Source of the DNA: Hydractinia symbiolongicarpus
Taxonomy: Eukaryota > Cnidaria > Hydrozoa > Anthoathecata > Hydractiniidae
Direction: 5' to 3'
Length of the DNA: 60,000 nt
Assembly: GCF_029227915.1 (NCBI RefSeq)
Contig: NC_079876.1
Coordinates: 19,532,001-19,592,000, forward strand
In this document: piece by piece, positions 12,216 to 23,700 of the stretch
Layout: each line of letters begins with the position of its first letter
Numbering within the stretch: position 1 is the first letter of the stretch
Position numbers and translations under genes: made by a program
Notes under the pieces: model-generated
What the model was told of the DNA's origin: nothing
The model's input: only the letters and a program-made list of their open reading frames with translations
Databases searched by the model: none

Positions 12216-13749
12216 ATGATGGCGGTATATGTTCCACATGTTACAGCTGCAATTACGTTTCTAAATGGTTTAGAAAGAAACAGGTTTTTCCCCTTGAATG
12301 AAATCGGGCAGGAAATTTACAACATTCAGTTTGACGAAATTATATGGAATTTAGCATCAATATACTTAGAGTACTTACAAGTGCCTGATATAAGTGATCG
12401 TATACCAGAAGTTATTAGGTCACTACAAAATTCTTATGAAGAACTAGTGAAACATCGTTGTCGAGGTGGTGATAAAAGCAATGCTTACATTAGTCCTAGA
12501 GCTGTGACTGGTGAGGTTGGCAGACCAAAGTATGAAGTGCCAAAGGAACAAGTCATTAGCTTGAAAAAGATCGGATATCAATGGAAGGACATTGCTCAAA
12601 TGCTTGGTATTAGTATCAAAACATTCCGTCGTCGTCGTAAAGAATTTGATTTACCTTTTGGAGAAGCAGAATATTCAGACATAACTGATCAACAACTCGA
12701 TGAAATAGTTCGAGAAGTGCTTTTGATACTCCCAAATTGCGGCGAAAGAATAGTAATAGGTGCAATTACCAGCAAACATATTAAGGTAAAAAGAGAAAGA
12801 TTGCAACAATCAATCATGAGGGTAGACGCGTTGAGCAGGGTGATGAGACGAAGGAATTGTATACAAAGAAGAAGATACAATGTGAAATCTCCAAATTCGC
12901 TGTGGTAAGTAAGTTTCCCTAATTAACAAACGGTGTTTGCGTTATGCCCATATCCATTTCTTAAAATATTCTTTTAGGCATATGGATGGTCATCATAAGT
13001 TAATTAGATGGCGCATTGTGTTTCACGGATGTATAGATGGTTATTCAAGATTAGTAACATTTCTCAGATGTAATTCAAATAACAGAAGCACTACCGTATT
13101 GGATCTATTTCTGGAAGCCATCAATAAATACAATGTCCCTAGGAGAATTCGCACTGACCACGGTACAGAAAATATTGAAGTGGCACGATGGATGCTGGGA
13201 CACTTTGGTGTGGCCAGTAAGCCTGTCATAACTGGACTATCAGTGCATAATCAAAGAATCGAAAGGCTTTGGCGCGACTTAGTCATACAGGTGGTTGATT
13301 ATTTTAAAGGCATTTTTTATTTCATGGAGCAGCAAGAAATGTTAGACCCCGTAAATGATGTAGATTTGTACGCATTGCATAGCGTGTTTTTGCCTAGAAT
13401 TAATCGTGCTTGCAAGTAATTTGTGAAGCAGTGGAATAATCATCCTTTATCAACTGAAGGCAATAGAACGCCGTATCAGCTGTGGACTCAAGGCATGTAT
13501 ATGAACTGGCATTCTTCTGATAACGGTTTGAGACAGATAATGGAGAAAAATAAAAACATTGGTACACATGGAGTTGAACTTGACGGTCCAGCTCCTTTAA
13601 TAGATTCGATCAACAACGTAAATGTTCCTGAGATAGCTCTGAATTTACCAGACAATTTTATGCAAAATATTGACCCACTTTCTGAAGACCACAATCACGG
13701 AATAAACTTGTACATTCAAACTCGTGAATTATTGGTACATGCGCTATGA
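12216..13749 (+). pseudogene. Integrase-like DD34E transposase, one nonsense codon
   Basis: Transposase of the surrounding element. Two exons, 12216-12904 and 12978-13749, with a GT-AG intron whose removal rebuilds the signature SLWHMDGHHKL across the junction. The 486-codon product has an N-terminal region, a helix-turn-helix at about 101-144 (GRPKYEVP, then WKDIAQMLGISIKTFRRRRKEF in part) and an integrase core. Acidic triad: D233 (HMDGHH), D289 (RTDHGTEN) and E324 (HNQRIERLWRD), a DD34E spacing. The C-terminal part has WNNHPLSTEGNRTPYQLW. Codon 377 (13417-13419) is TAA, inside a conserved stretch just before FVKQWNN, and the frame is otherwise open on both sides. So the copy is probably inactive through a single mutation, unless the stop is read through or is a sequence error. 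The start is the first of two Met codons after an upstream A/T tract. Confidence 0.88.
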
Positions 13750-14293
13750 TAAGCTGATGTACGGTCGAATAACAAACAAACGATTTTAAGCTCTCGCGAT
13801 GGAACATAAGGGTCAAAAAATTAATTCGGTTGGTGGGTTGGCGTTTATTTGGCACTTGATAGTAGGAGTATGTAAAGTTAAAAAGTTGTTAATTTTTAAC
13901 AGAGACAAAAATGTATTTAAGTGTATCAAAGAAATACTTTAATCAAAAGTTCACATTTACTCGTATTAAATAACAAAAACTTTAGTAATCACTAAGAAAA
14001 CATAGTATCCTACACATATATTTTTCACTAACGTAAAAAACTTTCAAGCCTTTTATTGTTATTAGCATTATGAAAATTAGTTAAGTCAATAAGTCTCCTT
14101 TTTATATAACGAAAAGTAAAGAAAAACTGCAGAAATGCAAAATAAAACATAATGTCAACATATAATATAACAATCTTTTTATATAATATATAATAATCTT
14201 ACATAATAATCTTTTTAAACTTCCAGGTTTGTATAACTTTGGACGTTTTAGGACGGCAAAAAGAAAAAAACCATGTATATATATATTACAAAC
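13750..14293. other. Intergenic space between convergent transposase and HECT genes
   Basis: AT-rich, 540 bp, with no frame of note. It must carry the 3' ends of both transposon genes. No clear polyadenylation pair could be assigned with confidence. Confidence 0.4.
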
Positions 14294-16751
14294 TCACAAA
14301 CGTCCAAAACCCTGTCCTTGTAATCGTAAGGTAGCATCAATTGCCTTTTTGAAATCGTTATATGCATCATGACAAATTGGAATCGAAAGTATCGAAAGAC
14401 ACGTATCTGCATCAGGCAATGGTTTACCTCTCCTGTTGAACTTTAGAGTAACGCCATTTTCTAAAGGAACTGGCGAAGAGCAACAAAATACTAATAGGTC
14501 TTTTGTTGTGATAGCTAAAATAAAAAGAAGCTGCAAATTTTACACCCATAAGAAATACATCAACTTGCAAACAATATTAAAAATACAAATTATAGTCCTA
14601 TAAAAAATTGGAAAAATCTTCTAGAAAGTAAAAATGTAAAGTAGAATGATGACAGATATTTTAGTAACTTAAAAAAAAATATACAAAATAGAAATACCTT
14701 CATCAACTGTATCTTCATTGCCGTTTGCTGAAAGACACAAAATATTACACAAAATGTTATAAAATTTGTAGATACAAAAATAACATTTTTACAAAGTGGA
14801 TTGCCATTCTAACATTGGAAACAATGATTTTATATATACTGCAGCAAATTTAAAATAATTATATACCTAATGACATAACATAGTCTTTAAAAAACACCAG
14901 TGCTTTCTCTTCTGCCTCCTTTATCGCCTTAGGTAACTTAAATTGATTGTAAAGATCTTCAGGCTGAATCACAACGTCAGATGTGGATTGAAATACATCT
15001 TTCCAAATGCTTCGATTGTTTTTTAGCACACTGATAAGGGAGATGGTTTCAAAACCTTCTCGTAGTTGCTCTGTTTCTTCATGTCTTATTTTAAAGATGC
15101 AATATATAGTTAACAGATACAAAGCTGTGTCCTTGGTCTTAGTTGTAAGCAGGGAATGCCCAAATCCAGCAGCTTTAAGTTCACACTGTAAGAAATCATT
15201 ACTTTGATATGCAAACATTTTTTTGTCATCATTACATGATCGTATCTGAAAAAAACACGAAAATTTATAAATTTAACATTCTCATCTAAAAATTCATGAC
15301 ATAAAACATTATAAAAAGTCAAATAATAATAAGTTAGAATCAATAGTACTGAATATATACTATAACCACCTGCTGTATTATGTGTCGTAAGTCAAAATCT
15401 GGAAAATCTTGATCTGTTACAACATAATATGCTTCTGCAATATCATTAGTAATCAAAAAATGGACATATGCAGGAGATAAACCAATAACTGGTCCTCCGT
15501 TATGTAGAATGCTATGTGCAATAATTTTTCCAGCATAGAGATATAACTCACTGTCCAAGTGGCATTCATTGTGAACAGGAACTTTATGATTTATATCTCC
15601 CTCAAACAATTGAATGCTTTCTTCTCCACGTATCAATCGATCAAGTAATATGTAAAAATATTCCCTTTTTGGACCATCTGCATCCATGCCTTCTTCTCCA
15701 TTTTCGAAGGTTACTTCTGGGAAGTAAGATATGTCAATTTGACCACGTTTATGTTGAATTAAAGTGGTTTTTAAATATGTATCTGACCTGTTGATTAAAA
15801 TTTTTTGTTTGTTCCCTGTTGCCGCATGAATTGTACGAATATTAACCAAATTCTTCATCACAAATTCTGTACTGCAGCCAAGTTTTTTTTCTGATTGTTC
15901 AAACACAAGATCCTTTGATGAACTTTGAGATGATGACTCAATTTGGCCTGTCGAAGTATAGTTATTTACATCTTTAATTAATCCAAATGCTGGCGTTTCT
16001 AATAATCCATCGTCACTGTCAGATTCAACCTTTTTTTCCTCTTCATAGCAATTGATGAATGCACTAAAATAACTTTTAGTTATGTCAATTAAAGACTTGA
16101 TATATATGCACCCGTTTATACCAGGAGAAGACAAATGCTTTAAAACTTTTCCATTTATGTTATTTATGCCTGAAGGAATCATTAATTTTTTATGTACAGG
16201 TTTCATAAATGAAAATTGATTCTTGCTTGGAAGTTTATCTTGGAACTTTTCAAAAATCGTTTCTCTGATTTCCTCCTCCTGAGCTTCAAGTAAAACTTCG
16301 AAGGCATTAACAATAAATCTTGATGATTGTAAATGTTCCTTCAATTCACCTTTCGGTATAACTTTAATCTTTGGTGAAGGAATTAACACAAGATCTTTCA
16401 TGAATGTTGCAGATTTCCTTCGCTTAGAAGTATTATTATAATAGCTGTTACCCATACCAGCTATTTCGGGAAAAATATATATTGTAGTCATTGTAACTTG
16501 GTTTTTAGCTAGATTGTTACTAGCTATATAAGTCACAAAACCAAAAAACTGAAAGTGGTTTGTGAAACAAAATAACGTAGCTTCTTACCATTTTTCTCTT
16601 GTCTATTTGGACGGAAGAGTAAATGTACAGCTTCTTCAACATTGTTTGATTCGCTGTTCTGCTCGGGCTTCTTTTTGTGCTGTTCCAAAGCACGAACAAG
16701 GTTGCTGAGGCCTTCAAGTGCAGAGCTCATGTTGTTTTCTTTCTGCGCCAT
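14294..16751 (-). CDS. HECT-type E3 ubiquitin ligase carried by the transposon, intact
   Basis: Minus-strand exons 16751-16589, 16523-15370, 15245-14867, 14727-14698 (30 nt) and 14514-14294. Every intron is GT-AG and all phases agree, giving 648 residues with no stop. The N-terminal 60 residues are polar and helical (SSALEGLSNLVRALEQHKKK). The middle part (60-290) is unrecognised. The HECT domain runs from about 300 to the end: MDADGPKREYFYILLDRLIRG in part, then GEESIQLFEGD, the C-lobe start KDLLVFCCSSPVPLENG, and KFNRRGKPLPDADTCLSILS with the predicted catalytic cysteine at 614. It ends LRLQGQGFGRL, as in the G2E3-like HECT group. All features needed for thioester transfer are visible. Lying inside the TIRs and converging on the transposase, it is transposon cargo rather than a host gene. 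A role in ubiquitinating transposase or host repair factors is speculation. Confidence 0.9.
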
Positions 16752-17050
16752 TTTAGGAGTGCCACAGGAGGGCGAACAAAGTAATAATTTGCAGAACAGG
16801 TTACGCTGTCGAACAAAAATGATTGATTGATAGAGCCTGACCGTCGGACAAAAATGTTCTCCAACTGTTTTTCATTTTTTTTCAAAAAAATGAACAATAA
16901 AATAAATCAAATTGTTTTTATATCTTTTTGTTTATTCGTTGTTGTTTTTTCATTATTATTTCTTAAAAATTTCAAAAAATAAGTATTTTCTTCAAAAAAA
17001 CTGTTTTTTTACAAAAATATTCTTTTTTCAAATAACAAAATATTTTTTTA

Positions 17051-17075
17051 ATTTTGTCCCCTTAGGCGCGCCATA
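17051..17075 (-). repeat. Right terminal inverted repeat of the IS3EU-like element
   Basis: Plus strand reads ATTTTGTCCCC then TTAGGCGCGCCATA, the inverse of 11929-11953 with two mismatches. Directly followed by the target duplication AGATCC. Confidence 0.9.
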
Positions 17076-17792
17076 AGATCCCGCTTGACCGAGATCTCGG
17101 TACAAACAAGCAAGATCTCGGCAAGGCGGGCTGGTTATCATATGAACACACTTTTATTTTATCATATGTTTCTTAATAGCAACGAGATCCCGCTCAGCCG
17201 AGCCAGCCCGCCTTCGTATGAACAGCTCCTTAGCTGCAAAACCTTGCAACCAAATTTTGTTACATGTGCCTGAAAAATGTTAATCATGACTTAAGATATT
17301 TATCGCGTCTTAAGATATATATTTCAGTCATCGAAAGAAAAATCTTACAATTATTAAAACAAATAGTCAGAAGTAAAATCATCATAAAAAATGTTATTTG
17401 GCCCTGTTTTGTGTCACGAATATAGAACAGCTTTAGGAGCAATATTGTCGAAAATGTATAAATTTTAAAATTTCAGTTAACTGGTCATGATTGGGTCATC
17501 TCTTGTCGGCCATAAAGTTGAAAAAATGGACTTTAGACTTTTAAGGATCAAATAGATCCGAGATAAATACTTCCATCCAAGCAAGTATAGAAATTTAATA
17601 GTAATTTTAATGTTTTAAAACTGGAGGATGGTTTGGAAACGAATAATTATATTCACCTTAAATGTTATTATATTACAGTTGAAACTGGTTGGATCTTTAG
17701 TTTCATAAAAAGATATTTTTAATACAAATTCTATACATAATGCCTTGTTATAATAACCGAAGTCATTTTATCATTTTCAATATTTGTTTTAG

Positions 17793-20700
17793 AATTCCAA
17801 TCTACGTTCCACCAAGAATGCACATTAAAATTTGGTTTAAAATGGTTAAGATGCGATGTCGACTCATTTGTAACTAAGTTGGAGTCTTTTGAACGTATTC
17901 ATACAGGTTATAAAGAAGACGAAATCACAAAGTTTATAAAAACTGTGAAGGACTTCAAAGACATGTTTTGCTGTGATAATCCAAGTTCGGCAAGTAATGT
18001 ACACGAGGAAAGGTAAGAAGCAAGAAAGTTGAAAATTGATTTAAAAAAATCATTTTTGACCTCGTGCTCTTTAAGCTTCTATCTTATTTTTAATTTTCAT
18101 TTAATGCGTGTTTTTTCTTCCGTAGTCAGAACTGAAGATGGATTAATGCGTAAATTGCCTTTGCACATATCTATTTCTTATTTTTAGAGTTATTATTTCT
18201 TCTAATACTGAAGGCACTCAAAGAGACGATAACAAAACTGCAGAACTGAAGAATTTATTAGCTGAAAGAGAAAAAGAGTTAGTTATATATTTCTCTGCGC
18301 GACATCGTTTGCATAGTTTTTATAAAATTTTCTACATATAATTTGTATAATTTGTGTGTGTTGAAAAAGAGTAGCAATAGGTGAATAGATTTTGGTGTGA
18401 AACGCGATTTTTTAATCACTAATGTTTTCGTTCATTTACCTGGCAGGTGGTTTTATTAACAAAATAAATTCTGGTTTGTTTCGGTTTTGCGTTGTTCACA
18501 GCAAATATTTAACCTATTAAATATGGGGCAAAATTTTGGTTATACACTTAAACCAAATGACTTAATGTGACAACATTCTGATGGAGGTAATATCTGGGAT
18601 GGACAGTGCAGTCATTAAAATGTTTAAAAATGGGATTACGTATTAAGTTTAAATGGGAACTCCAGTGAAAGACCCATTTTTTCCTTTTCTCTTTTACACG
18701 TAGTCAGAAAAGCATAAGGAACCAAAAACAACTAACTTCACTTGTTTTCCTCTTTTAAAATTATTGAACTAGCGTTCGCATATTCAATTCTTTTCTTGTG
18801 GAAAAACAGACAGGCGCGACTTCATTTAAGACTAGACCCGATAATAAATAATGACGTCTCATCGTGCAAAAAGTTCAAGCGAGCGCAGAGAACGTTCATG
18901 TTAAGACCTCTGGCTTACATTAAATCGCTTATTGAATATACTTTACGTTTAAATCTTTAAAAAGTGGTTAGTTGTTTTCCGTTTGGATGTACCAACCAAT
19001 CAGAGAAGTGTAAAGAAGTTAGTTTTCACAGAATCCCTTCTGTGAAAAAGAAAGAACTCAGACAAAAATGGCTCAACAAAATACTTCGTGCAGATGATCT
19101 ACCAAGCGATCAAAGTTTTTATATTTGTTCGTCGCACTTCACAGATATCTTAAAAAGATCTTTAGGTAATAAACTTTCCTAAAATATTGCCAATTCGTAA
19201 AAAAGCCATTTTAGTTAGTCAATTTCATTTCATTATTTGTATTTATATCCACACAACACAACCAAATAACGTTTTGTACATTTTTTTATTAAATAAAAGA
19301 ATATTATACCAATTTCCAATGCAAACACCGATAAAAAAAAATATCTAGTTGACAGGTTTTTTTTTTGTAGCGCTCGTCAGTTTCTATTCTTTGATTTTCA
19401 AAAAAGAGGCTTTTTGTTGCAAGGACCTGACGGATATTTTCAGTTGGTATATGTGCCCATTTTATTAGCATCATTTAATCGGCGCTACTTCTATCTTTTT
19501 AACAGTTTGGGCAGAACTTACTGGTATCAAAAGAAAGAGACAGCTGACCGAGGACGTTATTCCAACAATTTTTTCTTTCAGTAAGCCTGAAATTTCAAGA
19601 AAATCGACATAAAAAAGATTGGAAAATTTCGCTAAAAAACAAATGTGTTTTTAAAATTTATGCTATTGCCAAAATATGAGTTGTGCCTGCGTTATTTCTT
19701 AGAAGTTATTCTGATCATATTTTAATAATTTCATTGGTTAAGAAACAAGGCGTTGTGCAATAGTCGAAACGGTAGAAAAATCGGTTGGTCCCAATACTTT
19801 TACCAGGTCTGTTAGAACACAATGTGATCCCTTAGAGGCAATTCATCTTAAAAATGTTGAGATACAACCAACGAAGGATGTTTTAAAAGTGAAATTCACG
19901 CTCCGGCACGGATGCACGATGTAAGACTACTAAAACCGACCTATCCTTTTCACCGCAAGCTGACGTGACATTCTTGCTGAATGAAAATATGGAAAGTGAT
20001 CATCATATTGTCTCTGGTGATGAATGCCCTTCTGATGATTCTTTATACTCACCGCAATTACAAATTCCCATCGACGACAAATAAAAATAACAGCGAAGAA
20101 GAGTCTTTTGACACTGCTGAATGTAACATAGGGCTCAAAAGCGACGCACAATATCGTGTTTTCTTGTCTTGTCTAAAAACGTGCATAACTCGTGTGGTGA
20201 AACGTGGGACTCTTATCAATGTAAATAGTATTTGTCCAAATAAACATGTTTTCAAGTCTCAACCTATCGTAAATGGAAGAGCTGCAGGGAACTTATTACT
20301 TTCTGCAGCCATATTTTATTCTGGAAACACATACGCCCGCATTGCTGAAATGATGAGTATGTTGAGGCTTCAGTTTATCTCTAAGTCCACCTTCTATGAT
20401 ATTTAAAGGTCTGTTCATTTCCAAAATTAAACACTTTTTATAGAAAATATCGAAACCATATTTATTAATACAGGGCTTTTGGGCCCTGTGTTACATTCAG
20501 CAGTGTCACAAGACTCTTCTTCGCTGTTATTTTCATCATAATTGTCGTCGATGTGAATTTGTAATTGTGGTGAGTATAAAGAATCATCAGAAGGGCATTC
20601 ATCACCAGAGATGCCATTAAATCAATCAGAACAAGATTTGAAACGTGACTTTTTTATTTTTTTTATTTTATTTAACTTTCTTTAAATGAAACGTATTTTT

Positions 20701-23700
20701 CATCTTCTGCCGGGTACTTTCTGCCAATACCCCATACTACACAAGAAGAATTCACTCTTCTCACCCCTTTTCCCAATCGGCAGTTTATCTACCAAGTGAA
20801 CTGTTTATAACCAGCGTAACGGTAAGATCTATATAGAAAAATAAGGGAGGCATTATTGTCAGTTTTTCCCTTTTTTCTCTCAGACAAAAGAAGGGCTTGG
20901 GAACGAGGTTGAACTACATACTCATTTTTTAGATCTAAAGTGTCTCCTCTCTATTCATGCAATGCAGACAACGCAGTTTCTAAAATAGCTTTTGTCAAAA
21001 CAACCACTTGAAAATCAGCACCTTCTGTAACGCATTTATGACCTATGGTAATGAAAAGAGTGACTTTTATTTATACTACAATATTTATACCTTCGTTTTA
21101 CCAACTTTTCATTTCGACACGAACATTATTCGGATCTTTCGATCACGCATTTCAATGGTTCTCCATCACTGAGAAAATTCAACATTACATAAGATTTGTT
21201 GGCATTAGTGTGCATGCGGAGGAATTATATTGCTGAACCGTGAAATAAAAATAAATTTGGCTTGTGAAGTAAGAAAGAAGTGATGGAAGATTATTTTACC
21301 AAAGCAAAAGATAAAGTTTTTTGATGAAAAGAATGTAAAAGAAAAGCGATGAAATATTTTTTTTTAAAAAAAATTATATTTGCTGTATATCTCCTAGCTA
21401 CCTTGGAAAGACTCATCAGGAATTTCGTTTGATTCGACACAGCACACGCTTTCAGTATCGGTTTCCATTGCTTTACAATTTCCACATTCACACCAATTTG
21501 TATTACCCGTACGTGGCTCAGCGTCAGTTAAAGAAACCTCGTCACTTTCTACACCGTTACTAACTTCTCCCTCGTCAGACACAAGAGGTTCAAGGTCGTA
21601 TGGCTGTAGCCTTGTAAATTCATTTTTATTAAGAGAATTATCCGATTCTGAGCTTTCTAAGTTATAATCTTCGTCATTGTTACAAGACATCTTATCAACT
21701 AACAATGCAAACAGTAAGTAAACAAAACTTTTAGAAGGCGTGCTGCCGAGCTCACAGATTTTCTGCACGATGTGACGTATGCTCATTTATTTGGACCTAG
21801 TCCTTTTGGCTTTACGCGACCCTGAAAATTATTTGAAATTGAAGATGTTTCCAGGCGCGGTTTAAGGTAGAAATAAAATTTTTTAACGATTGTAAAAAGT
21901 TTATTTTGACATATTTATGTATTGTCTTATTCACTGGAGTGTCCCTTTACTACATTCTGATAATTATAATAATGTGAAGGTAAAAGGGGCAAGAAAATGT
22001 TAGTTCTTTTCACTTCTTCCTAGCAATGGGTGATTAGGAATAAATAACAACTCAATATAGAGATATTGGTATTCTCGCCTCGTTGGCTTGGCAAAGCATA
22101 TATACAATACACTTCTCGCCTCGCCGACTTGGCAAAGCACATATACAATACGATTCTCGCCTTGTTAACTTGGCAAAGCACATCTCCAATACAATTCTCG
22201 CCTTGTTGGCTTGGCAAAACACATACACAATACAACACCGCTTCGTGGGCTTGGCAAAGCACATATACAATACAATTCTCCCCTTGTTGGCTTGGCAAAG
22301 CACATACACAATACACATTCTCGCCACTTTGGCTTGGCAAAGAACATATACAATACAACACCGCCTCGTTGGCTTGGCAAAGCACATATACAATACACTG
22401 ATATTCTCGCCTCGTTGGCTTGGCAAAGCACATATACAATACACTAGCCCAATATGTAACAATTTCTGATTAACTTCACAACTATGATGAACGGATGATC
22501 AGCACCTGGATAAAAAAACTTCTCTAGCCCATGGAGCCAAACGTGGGAGCTTTATAGCCTATTTTTTAGAGAAGAAAAACCGTGAAGATGACCTTTTGTT
22601 ATGACGTGCATCTTACAATATATATCTTTGTTGTCTGTTTTCCACGATTACATGAAAAAATAAAAGATATGAAGAACATTAAACACTGTTAGCAAAAGTT
22701 TGCGACGCTAAGGCCAACTGACGATCGAGGAAGAACCTTTGCGAGAATCGCCTGAAATACTAACTTACTGCGCATGTGCAGTCAGACCTGCAAAGCATTG
22801 CGGTACAGAATCTGAAAACAAACTTAGTTGCCAGCAATTAGCGATGGTGGAAACCTCGCTTGTCTTTTCTTATAAATTATGTAAATCATTAGAAATATGA
22901 AATGATTCGTATATATTTTACGGTGATTGTGATGACACAGGAATTATGCATATTAACCGGTTATTATACATAATGACAATAACCGTAACTCTAACTATTA
23001 CACATGATATGGGGAGGGTATGCACAATTTCCAATTAATCGTATTCCCCGTAACAAATTATGCAACATATTTTAATAACGTATGTAGCAAATGATAATGC
23101 GCGAAGTAATAAATATCATCGGAAAGATCATATATAATAATACGCCAGTTCCGTGTCTCTGTGACAGGCAAAGTGGATGTCTTCATTTTCCTTTGATATT
23201 GCCGAAAAATGCATGTCTAATATGGTAAATATTCAGACATTACGGCGCGACGTCAATAACACCACTTTAACGTCAATATCCTATATTAAATTAATGAAGC
23301 CATTACAGTGCACCTAAAACTTTGAGGCTAAATAACTTGGAAACGAGTTGGTGACGTCAATGATTTTTCACCGCGTGGGTAACTAGGGACCACCTTGGAC
23401 CAATTTGGGTAAGTTTCCCAAACCTGGGTCCCCGAATCCGTTTTGGAATGGACGGGTTGATGACGTCATCAAAAAATCTTTAAACCCTAATATCTCTGCA
23501 ACCAAAGATATATGATCCTATACATTTTCTTGATCATCGTTTCAAGGTCTATACGATGAAGGTAACAGGGATATAAATTTCTGAAAATTTTTTTTTGTGT
23601 TTTAACGGGCCATTGCTGACGTCAGCAAAATTTTAAAACCCTTTTATGTCTTTTGTTGTTCGTAGAAAAGTTATGATCCTATATTATTTTGATCAGCGTT

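Larger units (their letters stand above)
11929..17075 (+). mobile_element. 5.1-kb DNA transposon (IS3EU-like) with transposase and HECT gene, 6-bp TSD
   Basis: Bounded by 25-bp terminal inverted repeats (11929-11953 and 17051-17075), matching at 23 of 25 bases. Each starts TATGGCG and contains AGGGGACAAAAT. It is flanked by a perfect 6-bp duplication AGATCC (11923-11928 and 17076-17081). Subterminal sequence on both sides is a long A/T-only tract with TTTTTTGAAAAAA-like hairpins. It carries a plus-strand two-exon integrase-type transposase (12216-13749) and a convergent minus-strand five-exon HECT ligase (16751-14294). Near-identical ends and a perfect duplication indicate a fairly recent insertion. 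The 6-bp duplication and integrase-like DDE domain fit what I recall of the IS3EU superfamily, but the name is inference. Confidence 0.88.
11654..17229. mobile_element. Harbinger-like MITE split by a nested transposon
   Basis: The outer element is in two parts, 11654-11928 and 17082-17229, about 423 bp when the insert is ignored. Its left end begins GGGGCCGTTCACATG and continues into GGCGGGCTGGCTCGG. The right end, reverse complemented, begins GGAGCTGTTCATACG and continues into GGCGGGCTGGCTCGG. Both sides are flanked by TTA (11651-11653 and 17230-17232). A TTA duplication with G-rich, GTTCAYAYG-type ends is typical of PIF/Harbinger MITEs. Inside are repeated subunits: TCATATGAACAC, TATGTTTCTTAA and GAGATCC/GAGATCCCGCT each occur on both sides of the insert. 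There is no coding capacity. Family assignment is from the ends only. Confidence 0.75.

Noticed and set aside
22072-22444. CRISPR-like array
   Set aside because: Units are contiguous and have no unique spacers, and the sequence is eukaryotic.
22020-22469. Several long overlapping frames on both strands that could be read as a repeat protein
   Set aside because: They are produced by a 41-bp tandem repeat that lacks stops; there is no start context, no splice sites and no protein-like conservation between units.
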